A stretch of 64,000 nt of DNA, taken from the NCBI RefSeq assembly GCF_037975245.1, contig NC_092569.1:17125501-17189500 (forward strand). The letters run 5' to 3'. The notes under the pieces are model-generated. The model did no database searches. It had not been told where the DNA came from and worked only from the letters and a program-made list of their open reading frames with translations. Of this stretch, positions 36,421-57,600 are shown piece after piece (the stretch's first letter is position 1; every line of letters begins with the position of its first letter). Origin of the DNA: Apostichopus japonicus (lineage: Eukaryota > Echinodermata > Holothuroidea > Aspidochirotida > Stichopodidae). The translations under genes and the position numbers were made by a program.

Positions 36421-38921
36421 TGGGTCACCAAAGACACATAATGCGAGAATTTGACATCTGCAGCTAGTCTTTGTGAAGAAGAGGGTTGAATATCAGGACT
36501 TCCATTTTCTATTATAAGTGAAGACCCGTCAGTATGCTGGATAACTATACCCCGCACGTAGACAAACTCATAAAAGTTGTCAACTTGTCAACAAAATTAA
36601 CATCCTTTCCTCCTCTCTCATAGAGGGGTGAGTGGAAGGGGGGGGGGGGGTGAGAGTATAAAAACCAGACAAATCCTAATAACTATCATCTCATTTTTCA
36701 GTCATAGATTTAATCTTACATACTCCTGAAACAAAATATATTATATAAACCAGTATTTTAAACATTTAATTAGTTCGTCACAGAGGGTGAAAATCATTGC
36801 ATACTGATCTTGCTACATTAAAACCCTAGCATGTCGATCAATTGTTGTTAAAGTATTGTAAGGAATCACTGCCAGGAATATAAAATGAATGTAAAGTCTG
36901 TAATACAAACTATATGCATTGGCAAGCATTCAAGTTTCATTTTATATCGATCTAAGTTTCCGTTAATTTCTTCAGCGAATATTGTTTTGCAGTATAATTA
37001 GTTTTGTCGTCGGCATCAAATGCGATGATACGACAATTTTCACCAGTCAAGTAAAGCCAAGTAACAAATGTCAGTGGCATACTGAATTTATGATCAATGC
37101 TTTGTACAAATCAGTTACTACATTGGGTAAATGGTTAGTGATAAATATAAGTTAACCGTTACTGTTAGATGAAATAAAATAAACCATTGGAAAAATATCA
37201 TAAATTATATCAGTTAATATTTGTAAACTAGTTTTTAAAAAGAATTAAATGTTTTAAACAAACTAAATTTCAAAGAATTTGACTCATATCGGAGAATTTG
37301 ATAAACACGTGAACCGAAGGACTAGGACGCTCAAACAGATGCCATTTAAACAGGTTGTTCAAGTTATGCTAGTCATGTAAACATCACTAACCAAAAAATA
37401 TCATACCCTTGGAAGAGTCTGGTTCTTTTACTTTCTCGTTAAAATAATTAACAATGTCTTGAGATACAGAAGGTGACGATTTTCAATTAATAGCCAGGCC
37501 GTAATTATCATCCCTACACTTAGTATTGGAGATAAAAGTATGCTATGCTATCGAGAATTAGTGCAAAATATTACTACAATGTCTTGAGATACAGAACAGC
37601 AATATATGTGAATTATTTTTTGTAAGGGGGAGGGGTGATGGGGTGGGGAGGGGTCCAAAATTCTGACATGATCACATGGGGTGGACTACATTTAAAGTGT
37701 GGGAGTTCTATCGATTTTTCTTATAGCATGGTATAATGAGGTCTATGGGAATGGCAAATGAATTTCGTGTCACGATGGATACTTGAGATGAGCAAACGGT
37801 TTATTAAATTCAAAAAACAGTGTCACGAGACTATATATCCAGGAAAATGTTGATAATTGAGACTGCGAGGAAGGGAAAATCTACATTTGTAAAATAATGA
37901 AAATAAATACACAAATGGTCACTTGTATTCAATATTTATATTATGAAATATTTCTAGAGGGATGCAAGAACGTTTGATTTTTAAGCGTTTGATAAGATAT
38001 TGTTTTGTACATTCAGATATTCGAATAAGTGTGTTCGAAATACAGAAAGCACGAGAGTGCCATATCCTGGTGTCTAGAGGTGCTTAAATCACGATATAGC
38101 AATGGATGTCCTTGTATGAGCACGCTCTTGACTCGGCCAAAATAGGTTCAATTTCATTTTGAATATGTTGAAATAATTCCTTCATAGCAAACTGAGAGAA
38201 TTTTCCACCGAAAAGCAATTCAATCAGCAAGTCAAGTATAGGCTGATTCATGGTTCTATTCGATCCATTATGCAAGTGTAATTGCTAACTCACTAATGTT
38301 CACAGCTGATCAAAAAGTGTTTGCTGTCAGTGACATATTTAATTTTATTTGCTGATTTCATATAGTTATATTGAAGCATAAAATATTAGCCTTGTTCACC
38401 CGCAACGGAAATACTTTTTTTACAAAGTCACCCTCGAAACACCAAGTTACTTAATATGTTCGTAACCCTAGTAACTTTACATGGAGAGTCTACCCATGTG
38501 ATCATACTGGTGTTACGTCAAGAGAAGAATGACTACTCAATTTGAAGATACTGCCAATAATCCTGGTTAACTGTTGATGAACGATCTCCCCTATATACAG
38601 TGTAGATATCAGAAGAACAAAGGGCGTATTCGGCTTACATTGTTTAATATTAATTGACTTCCACGGTTTGTTGCGTAATGTGTAATACAAGTGAGAATAG
38701 TCAGATAAGGCTCTATTTTCATTCGGCGTCCTCAACTATATGTCTCGACTGTACTCATTTTTAATAAAGGTTTATGTAGTTTACATGGACCTCGGCAAGT
38801 GACATCACATTCTGTTGATGCACTGCTTTTGCATCTCTTGTAGTGTCATTTTAGTTTAACCGATTCCAAGTGGCTCCAAGCTACACGGTTGCAATGTTCA
38901 ACATTAGATAATATAAAGTAA

Positions 38922-38956
38922 TATAAATAGAGGGCGCTGCCGGATCAGTCAGTCAA
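38922..38956 (+). promoter_or_regulatory. Candidate plus-strand core promoter
   Basis: TATAAATA at 38922 and overlapping initiator-like TCAGTC motifs at 38945 and 38949, placing an A start 25 or 29 bases after the TATA. No ORF of note follows, so any transcript would be non-coding or very short. May be chance. Confidence 0.25.
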
Positions 38957-39316
38957 TTAAGAACATTAATGATTTGCATGTATAGTACAAGAAAGCATTG
39001 TAACGAAAATAAATGAAGTTCTGATCACTTACATGTATTGTAGTGCACCATCCCTTTTAAATATCACCAAGCAGAAATCGCAATTTTTATACATGCCAGG
39101 TCACCATTATAATCATATACATTTGACGGAAGGAAGAGCAAACCCCTAAAGTGTTTTTTTTCGATTTACATATTTTTTTTTCCTTCTGCAGATGTTAACA
39201 AACAGAAAACAAATATTTTACTTATCAAGAGGTTTGAAGATGATTGCAGGCATTTTAAAATTAAATAATCAATACAAGGAACCAAATAAAGACACATAAA
39301 TGATTCTGCTTTGTGT

Positions 39317-39322
39317 TTTATT
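39317..39322 (-). terminator. Candidate polyadenylation signal of gene 4
   Basis: AATAAA on the minus strand, about 317 nt past the stop; the first exact match I found downstream. Confidence 0.25.
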
Positions 39323-39638
39323 TAGTCTCAGTACAATTTAAAACAATTCAATTCAAATAGTTATTGCAAAGAATGGACTATTCAATGACGCGTCTGTAAT
39401 TTTAACAATATTTAACTTCAATCTCCTAACCACATTTGAACAAATAATCTCAGTATTAGAGAAAGTTTTCATTCTCGAAGATGATGCATAATCTAATGTA
39501 TTTGTTCAAAGACTAGCATTGTCTCGTTTCCTCCAGTTGACTTCTCTTAATTATAAAGACAAATGAAATCAGTAAATGAGGTTCCTTATATAACAATGCG
39601 TTCGGGAGAAATCCCATGATAGGCGATTCGTCATCAAA

Positions 39639-48238
<8,600 letters not shown>

Positions 48239-48434
48239 ATTTTATGAATGTCTTGGTATAATATGAATGACAGCTAAAAATGAAATGTATCTCGTGAGGT
48301 TAGAAATATCCTCAATTTTCCTGAAAACAACGGATGACCTGAAGTTATTCACAAAGATGTAAAATGATTATGTGTCGTAGCCAGATTGCATAGTTCTTCT
48401 TCGTGATTAGATACCGTCTGTCAGTTTTAAATAT

Positions 48435-48526
48435 ATAAGGATTCAAAGGCACCCATCCACAATGGAAACTTCCAGTCAGTCAAGAAAGACTGATACATAT
48501 TACGTCACGTTGCGGAAATATTTACA
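48435..48526 (-). promoter_or_regulatory. Conserved upstream module of gene 4
   Basis: kB-like palindrome 48464-48473, CRE-like site 48500-48507 and the C/EBP-like site. Near-identical to gene 2, including the TATATA run. Confidence 0.55.
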
Positions 48527-50913
48527 CATTGTGCGAGAATTTACCATTAACAGTTTTGTAGATGTGTTAATTTCTATGTAAGGTAGCAGGTTGAGTATAA
48601 CAAGTTTATTCTCAATTATTGGATAAGACACTTTACCAGACGACTTTCAGTGTCACATAAATCTGCCTCCACGAATTATGGTGAAGTTTTTATTCATTTG
48701 ATTCTAGGACAGTTGAAAAGATTGAAACATGTAAGGATGCAGGGATGAAATTCAATTTTCTTAAAATTTAAAACTATATTATCAACATAAATCCAGCTCG
48801 TAATGTTAAATATACGGTAAGCAATTGGTATGCCACCTTTATTAAAGATATCAAATTACTCAAATCATTTCGTGGAATCAACGTCCTCTCCCCTCTCCCT
48901 TCCTTTTTCCTCTCTTATTTAGTATTTGGCCTATTGACACACACAAAATTATACTAGGAACCTCGTACACCAGTGGTTTACCAGAGAGAGGGGGTAGGGG
49001 CAGAATGCACTCCACATTTTTAGAGGACGAAGCGTGGAAGAGTAATCGATATTGTCTCAAAAATTGAGAAGATTTGGAGTTCTACCACAAAATGTATGAT
49101 AAATGATGGAAAAGATATCGTTTTCCATTTACCAAACTAAACATGTGTTTACTTAGATCCCTCCCCTAACCGACGTCAGCCAAATTTGGTGACCCTTCAC
49201 CCCCCCCCCTCCTCCGCAATAAAATTTGAACCGATACACTTTTTGCGGTGTCAATCCCCAGAAGGAATTAGGAGGCCCAACCAACGCCTCTCCGCTGGCA
49301 GACAGAAAATTAAAAACGATTCCAGATGCCAACATTTGCATACGTGCATAGTTATATATACTATCGTTTGGCTACTTAACAACCTAGCAATTGTCGTATC
49401 ATTGACAAAACAAATATACACCTTTATGTGCTAACGTATCTATACTTGCATATTTACATTGTAAGATATCTTAACTTAGCAACCTAGAAACTAGCTATCA
49501 TTTCCAAAATAAAGTTGCATCTTTAACACACATAAATTTGTCTCTTTCAATCGTGATTTTCTATTATGTTTCTTATCTTGAACAAATTATCGTTTGGGGA
49601 AGTTAGTAAGCGGAAAGAATTTCTAGCGTAAACAAATAAACACTTCCGAACAATAACAGTGGTAATTTAAGTTAGTAGATATTGAAGTCTAGACTAAAAA
49701 TCTTTATGGTGTCTGGATAAATGGGTTGTGTTAAATGTCCGTTGTTGAAGCATAACGAGAATGTTATAGTTTATGTAAAAACTGTTTTCTTATGACAGGA
49801 ATCTGCTGCGTATATGAACATTTCCAACAATATGAATGTTAGAGATGATTTGTGTATACGTGTATACATTTGTAAAGATCTAGCTTTCGACCTGGCTCCT
49901 AGGCTAAATAAGAATGAACTTATGAAGAACTGTCTGATTAATAGAATGCCAATCTAGATCTGTCCAGTCTTGTCAGGTGATGACGATAACTAGCACAACA
50001 ATGTTGTAAGAAATCAATAGAATATGCATACAAGTTGGAAATCATCGTACTATTCAAATATAACCGTTCATTAGCATATTGCTCCACAGAGCCAATCACA
50101 AGTAAACAGAAGTACGTACATTCATAAGTGCTATTGCCCGCGGATTTTTTAGAAAATTGCTATGGGATCCCGCAAGTTACATTTCAGGCCGACAACGGGT
50201 TTAAGACAATTAAAGTTGTAAAACGCCGACTTTTTAAGTAAAATGTTCAGCCATATTAGAGATAATATGAATGCTAAAATTCCTTCGCGCTCTCTGTTAA
50301 TATGTCATACTTGAACACCAAATAAGATTAACTTGTGTAAACTTCAGTACAATTTAGCAGCACACAAGATCGTGTTTCATCTTATTTTCTCTAATTATTT
50401 AACTGATTGTATTTATGGTTTTACTGCATCTTTAGAATCATGCAATCTTCTTTCATGGAAAGACATTCTTGCTAGTGACAACACAAGCAAAATGGTGCAT
50501 CACGGAGCCGATGACAGCACTAGTACAGCGGTATCGAAAATGGAAAATAATATTTCATCTTAGATATGATAACATGTAAATGCAGAGAACAGGTAATAAA
50601 TTCTAGATCGTTTTAGTTCGAAACAATTCAGCAGGAATAGCTACGTAACACTCACAGTGCGTTGTTCTTATATTCAAACTCACAACTAATACGACATTGT
50701 TGGGCACGTATTTGCTACTTTAGTAAAAAGAGTCCTTGTTAAAATATCTTCGTTAAGGAATTGATCAAGTAAATAAACGTGCTAAAATGCCAATTACTGC
50801 CGCATTAGTTATTTGCATCTTGTTTGTTGTGTAGAAAACTGGAAGGTAACACATCCAAACCAGCATTATGAAAATGGCTCCTTTCTCAGCAAATTCAGGA
50901 AGCCATGGACTAC

Positions 50914-51445
50914 CAGTAGCGTAGCCAGCGGGCGGCAGACGGAAGAGTGCCTCCCCCCCTCGTTCTTTTTTTCGGGGACGCGATTGGCGACGGTGAAAAA
51001 TCAAAGGGAGCATAACAAATAAAAAGTCACTCGAACTTGGGGATGGGCCGATAATGGGGGGGGGGGGCGGTGGGTGGCATTAAATAGAATATCATTAGCG
51101 ATCACCTCAAAAATGTACGAGCTACACACGCGTTTGCAGTGTGTCTCTGAGTAGCCATATATTTGTATTCACATAATTTTTTTTTTCAATATGTGATCTA
51201 ACCGTGTTCACAAAATTGGTAGTTTAAGTTTAAAGTTTTTGAACTAAAAAAGGAAAATTTATTACACGAATGTAGTTTAAAAAATAGAAATGATAGCACC
51301 ATTTTGCATCTAAGACCTTTTCGAAATTTGAATCATCAATTAATCTCCTGTCCCTCGGGACGGCGACCCATCGCTATGTGCCTGAAAACGGGGACAGCAA
51401 ATTGACTTTGCCCGCCCCTATACCAAAAACCTACCTACGCCTCTG
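50914..51445. mobile_element. hAT-like MITE, paralogous longer copy (532 bp)
   Basis: Same ends and the same 8-bp flanks (50906-50913 and 51446-51453) as the element at 17551, so the insertion predates the segmental duplication. About 140-150 bases near 51110-51260 are absent from the other copy. Confidence 0.65.
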
Positions 51446-51592
51446 TGGACAACACCGTATTTTCATGCACTAATTTTTTAGTTTCATGCTACATACTGAC
51501 AAGTATATTTTTCAACCGTCACATGCATGCAGATTTCAAACTGAAATTCCGAGGCATGGACACTGTGGTTACGGTAATCGCTGAACTATAGG

Positions 51593-51595
<3 letters not shown>

Positions 51596-51654
<59 letters not shown>
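51596..51654. repeat. (AT)n microsatellite, gene 4/gene 5 spacer
   Basis: Nearly pure AT run; the paralogous run at about 18098-18110 is far shorter. Confidence 0.95.
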
Positions 51655-51657
<3 letters not shown>

Positions 51658-53972
51658 TGTCATTGTCTGTGGATAGGACTGGAAATGTTCGGATGTGATG
51701 TTTAGGAGGCTAACATGGTAATGCATTGTTTAAAAGGGTGCATATTTCCCACTTTAACACCATTAACGTCTAAGGTACTTCACTTCCTTTACTTCCTGCT
51801 AATTTTAAAAGTACTTTTATAGAAACTGTTGCTATAAAAGTAAGTTCTGCTAGGAATCAAGCCTTACCAATAATTGCTGTAAGAATAGTCCATAAGTAAG
51901 TGTTACCTCACTTTACTATACTATTGTGGTTTAGTGATATTACTGCATTAGGTTGTGGTCTCAAAGACCTCCTGAAAGGCATTCAATACGTCATATCACT
52001 TTCATTAAACCAGGTACCAACTGACGTTGTTATATTCCATCATCATTACCAACACACTTGTTAAAACATATGTTGGATTATGTCTGTATACTTTTAATGA
52101 GATTTCTGCATCGCGTCATGTTACATATTGTTGAAGTTATTCAGTGTTTTATATGGTACACAAGGAAAGAATAACCCCTCTACTTGATAAACTTTTGTTT
52201 AAGTAGGGATGCTTAAAGTCATTTGTTTAAGTAGGGATGCTCAAAGTCATGCACAGGTGGTGAAGGGAAGGGGGGAGGTAACGCTAATGTTTAACATGTT
52301 GCCAGTGGCTAGCCCATGAGTACATTAAATTTTGCCCGTTCATGTTTGTCTATAGTTACGGTTCGATTTGTGGGAATTTCCCTCACCATCGAAAACTTTT
52401 GTTTTCAGTTGAGAGAACTCAATGTGATATGATGATGCTTAATGCAACTTATCAAGAACATTTATTATCACGTCAGTAGCCCTAAAAACATGGTCTTCAT
52501 TTTGTTGAATGTAATTAAGCTTATAGAGATACATTTTTACACACACCATTAATATACAACATATATATTTTCTACATACTACATCATGCTGGGAGGGGGT
52601 TGTAAAATTATTATGTTGAAATGATTACAATGTTCTAATTGCATTGTAGATTAGGGGTATATATATTGAGACAGAATGAAAGAACGTTAATCATAAATTC
52701 CGAATTAAGGGGTGCTAAAGTTCGTAGATATTGCAGCAGGCTTTGTTTTCCTAAATTCGCTGACTTATAAAGTTTTTAGTTTTACGACTTTTTTCATTTG
52801 GTCTGTATCATTTACAACAATTTAATAATGCATTATATATTTAAATTCACTACAAAGTTTAAGCAGTAAGTTCAACTTGATAACTTACGGCAACGAAATT
52901 TTTGACAGTATGACTCTCTTGCAAAATTTCAACAAAAAAATGTGACGAAATCATCCCATCGGCCGTTTTCCTGTTGGCAGAATTCGGATGGAAGCTCACT
53001 AAGTTATTAGCCAGAGTAGGCTACTTATAGTGCATTATTGTATGTATGGCTGATCAAATATAGTGAATTTAAAGTGATTTGAATATATTATATCTAAATA
53101 AGGACATTTTAGTTGACCGTTGTGTCTGTATAGTATAAAGTAGACACCGTAATAAATTGCTCACTAGGCGCTGTCAGGGTTTAAGTCTCTGATACACAGA
53201 TGGTCAATTGACCCTAATTGTGTTATGGTATCTTAGTAATTATATGTTATCCGTATAAATTCAAAGCCTAATAGAAATAGCCAAAAGTTATATTGTTGTT
53301 GTGTAAGCGTTATTGGGAGTGCGGTTGGGAATGATCTTAAAGCGCGAGATCTGGTGATTCAAGAATGGAATAGCCAGTATATATTAAAAGTTCCTAAAGG
53401 TATTATTGTTCTAGTATTAATACTTTACAGGGTAGGGTAGGGGAAAGGTCTTAATGCGGGGAATCGGAATATGTAATTCTTGAAACCAGTACCTATTAAA
53501 TGTATACTAATATATAGATACTAAAAAGTGATCTTGTTGTTGTGTTAGCATTTAGCCAAGCTTATATTAGGCGGCGTGATTCGAGCTCAACGACCCAAAG
53601 AGGTACATCATACAGGCATCTTGTTCAACAAATGTATTTGGTACAAGTACTTTATATATCGAGTGTTATTTTACTCACGAAGAACAACAATGATGATGGA
53701 TAAAACACTTGTACCATAATCATGCTTAAAGACTTGGTTGTTTCCTTTGTTTCAAGTTCAAATCCTGAAAATTCACCCAGTTAGCCAATTATAGTTTTGA
53801 TCTGAAAATAAGAATAGTCATGGATACTATATCGGCCTTCTTTGTTGAATTGCGTAAGTAAGTTAGATATTATTCTTTCCTTCAATGCAAGACGCGTCAC
53901 TTTTATGGTTATTCGGCGAATGTAGTCTTCTCTTTGTTGTCTCGTGAGGAATCTTATGACAGTCTCAGCAAT

Positions 53973-54292
53973 TCAAGAGGATGGACGAATTTTCATCTCA
54001 ACAGATCTGACGTTGCAGTAATAATAATAATAATAAGAGAAGATGTTTTCTCCGTTGCCTCCATTGTAGTCGCCATTGAGGTTGTCATCAGTGCAATACG
54101 AGTGACAGTTCCCGTTGTATTGAAAGCGATAACAATAACTGGAACTACTATAGCAGCTTTTACAATAATAACTATAGTTGACATGCCACCAGCCGCTTCT
54201 GTGCTTCTCTGCGCAGTTGAAGTGACCACATGCATCATTGTCTTGTTCATACGTGCTGAATTGTTTGCCCCTGCTATAATAGAGATAATAAC
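53973..54292 (-). CDS. Gene 5 exon 8: FBG2 P subdomain with Cys/Tyr/Ser insert
   Basis: 320 nt. KQFSTYEQDNDACGHFNCAE, HRSGWW, a 36-residue insert with YCKSCYSSSSYCYRFQY, then NLNGDYNGGNGENIFS, six Tyr, and VEMKIRPSS-TGA. Confidence 0.87.
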
Positions 54293-54631
54293 CTGCAAAA
54301 GGAAAAGAAGGAAACTCAGCTGACAGGGTTTAGTCGATAAAGAGGGGGGGGGGTGTCAAGTTAGTCAACTAATAAGATATCACTGGACAGGAACATCTTT
54401 TTGAACCAGATTTTAACATTTTACACATTTTATACTAGCTTGCTACAGTAATTGCTATATTAATATACATTTTTTTAAACTTATATAGATGGCGTTTTTT
54501 TTTCAAAGGTAGTTCAATTTTAAAGAACAAGACCTTTATTGATGTTTTTTATCACAAATGATCATAAATTCAATGTAATATTTTGGAAAATGATCATCAT
54601 CATCTGCAGAAAGTATTATTGTTCACTGTTT

Positions 54632-54688
<57 letters not shown>

Positions 54689-57600
54689 ATAGTGTAGGCC
54701 TATGTTTATGGTATTTTACGTAAAATTCCATATATACCTATATTAATTTGTTATTTCAAAGGTTTGAATGGTTTTAGGAGTAACTTGAGGACTGGTCTCT
54801 TTCCATATTCAGGACAATACTAGTGAGTACTAGCCTATTTCATTTTTTTTCTCAGTTTTTTCTATCATAGTACATCAAGAAGTAGAAGTTAACATTGGAT
54901 CTGTATTTTTGAATACAGTATCATTGTTGTAACACTTAATCGTTGATATTAATTAGGTCTCTGTCATACCACGCAAAAGTAAACATGTACAATGAATGAA
55001 TGATGGTTGATATGCTTAACGTGTGTATATAATTGTAAGCATTGTAGGCAAAATGTATACCACTCTGTGAAAATTTGAAAAGAGACGTTTACTTATTGGA
55101 TCAAAATGTCCTAATTCTCATATCCAGGTTTTCTCACATGCAATTGTTTTCTCTAGACGTCTGTTTAGTTGATGAAATAGAAAATGGACGAAGTCAAAGG
55201 TTGTGAATTAGCAATAGTTATTTAAGATGTGATACTATATGTCAATTTTCTGTCTGTCTGTGTGGGACGTTATCTAATATGCACATGTAATAATATGACT
55301 GCGTTATTGGGGTGATGTTTAAACGTTGACATTTATACGTTGTAACTTGACAGAGGTTATCTAACTGCACAAAACTGTTTAACCCGATGGCGTCATCCAA
55401 AACGTTAATAACATAAAAGCAAGTTAATCGCATCATTGGTAAAATCCCTTTATGAAGTGATGATATAACTGCTTTGGACGATGGTAACATACACCGTATT
55501 AAATTATTTAACTAAATATTTGCTATATATTATATCAGTTATCACGACAACGTGTAAATTACATACTGAGACATCCGTCAACAGAAACAAAACTCAGGAT
55601 AAACAAATGACATGACCTTTGTTGATATTTGTGTGATATTTGTGTTGAACTTTACATATTTAGATAGTAAACTTCTAGTAGGTTTTAAACTGACCTATTA
55701 AGTAAAAAAGGTGCAAACATCAAAACATGTAACAAACCTGTATCTCCACTGCTGCGACTGCCCAGCTTATTCATTCTGTACTTGCTGCTTTCAGACTCTA
55801 TTTGAAACTCTGGATATTCAGCATATTTAGCCGATCCACTAGAAGTAGTGATGTCAAAGCGAAGCTTGTAGTTCCTCTGGTTCGTCAAGTAATAAAGCTT
55901 TTCGTTTCCTAGCCACAGATTCCTGTCGTTACCAAACCCGTTTTTGTACGCATCCCAGTTTCGATAGAAATCAACCGAGTCATCAGTACGACGCTGAAAT
56001 ACCTGAAAGATTTCACAAAGAATGTAAGAAGAAAATTGTAATAATGACGCGGGTTATTAGTCTTAAAAATCAAAGACAAATAACAAAAACAGGTAGCTAC
56101 TTTAGCGTTCTGGCAGCATTAGCTCATTAAGTCTTCCTCCAATATCTTTAACATATCCAATCCGTCCTGTTTGGGCTGTAGCGGATGTGTGGTGTAAGAA
56201 GCAAAACTAATAACAGTAAAAACGGACCGAGAACAAATTATTCTGCCATCTAAGATCATCTTTAACAACACAGAGGAGCAAAATTGGAAAGTACGTATTT
56301 TCTAAATGACTTACGGTCCATCCTCCACCGTTCTCCATTTTACAATTTACGTTGAATGGTGAACTAGGCCATCCAGTAGGCATGATTGTATAAACGCCAT
56401 CTTGTCTATGCCCAGCGTCATAAACATCCTGGCAGTCTGTGAAAACATTAGATGTACAAGTTTCACCGTCACCTTCATATCCCTCGTTACAATAGCATTT
56501 TCGTACTCCATCTCTGACATCACACACAGCATTGGTACTACATCTGTAGTCTTCACAGGTCAGTTGGTTATTGTTACAAGAACAATTTCGTGTGCAGTCA
56601 TCGTTAACGAATGTTTCTCCATTCTGAAATTGAATTGTCGAAAAAATTAAGGCATTTCTTTCAACATATATTTTGTTCTTGCATGTTGTGTCATCGCAAT
56701 ATCATTTAGCATAAGTTTCTTTTCTGTTTCGTTTGAATTGCCACTTGATATTGAGCCGAAAGTCGTGCCAATACTCACTGGTATAACCAAGTTTGCCTCT
56801 GCTACGAAACACCGGCATTCACTCGCATTGATACAGTCACTCCCTTGCATTAAGAAACCATCTGGACAGGTGCAACCCTCACTACCCAAACAGTCCCTGT
56901 GACAACCAGATTGTCCGTTGGGATCGTCACATGTTGCTTTGCAACTGCAGGTTCCGTAGATCGTGTTCGTAGGACATGTAGGGATCACTGTACCTGCTAA
57001 ATGGGATTTAAACAAGAATGTTATGCAAATACTCCTGTCATAAACTTTCTAAATGTTACAGTAAAATAGAAGAATAAGAAAGATTTGCATTGAAAGATTA
57101 TGCAAATTATTGAAAGTTGTACATTTGTATCAAGATATTACTGCATTATTATTAATGTTTTGTTTTTACTTACGCGGATGAATTTCGTATGCGCCGATAT
57201 ATGTAGCCTTATATTGCCCCCATTCATCAGCGATACGAAAACCTCTGTATGTTGTAAAGAAAGAAACTCCATTAGATAATTCTATATCCACACGAAGCTC
57301 GTAGTCTGCTTGATTCGTCAAATATGATAACTTTCCATTGCCGAGCCAAAACTCAGTGGAGAGAAAACCAAATCCATCTTTATAATGTGACCAACTCCTA
57401 TTGAAATTCACAGCACCGCTATCGCGACGTTGTATGACCTGTAACAGAAGAGGAACAGATTGCGAATACTATCAACACTTAAATGCACACTCACGATTGT
57501 ACACAAATATGAGGAATGGACAATTTATTGTATCAATTGCTGAAACTATTCACTAAGGTCGTCTCCAAAAAAAGCTAGCTATTTTTTCCCAATTTATACG

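Larger units (their letters stand above)
28472..39638. other. Spacer between gene 3 and gene 4 (11.2 kb)
   Basis: Twice the length of the other spacers. Contains the upstream module, the LINE, one copy of the shared upstream repeat at about 31.0-32.95 kb, a second copy at about 34.92-36.42 kb, and a stretch at 36.5-39.3 kb that I do not find elsewhere in the window. No gene recognised. Confidence 0.6.
48239..53972. other. Spacer between gene 4 and gene 5
   Basis: Near-copy of 14931-20435, including the upstream module and the longer MITE. No gene recognised. Confidence 0.6.

Noticed and set aside
38084..38275. 63-codon minus-strand frame, and a 77-codon one at 38502-38735
   Set aside because: The amino-acid mix looks ordinary, but I recognise no domain, no splice partners and no paralogue in the window; not enough to call a gene.
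53934..54323. 129-codon plus-strand reading frame
   Set aside because: It is antisense to gene 5 exon 8 and is opened by the low-complexity Cys/Tyr/Ser codons; no domain recognised.
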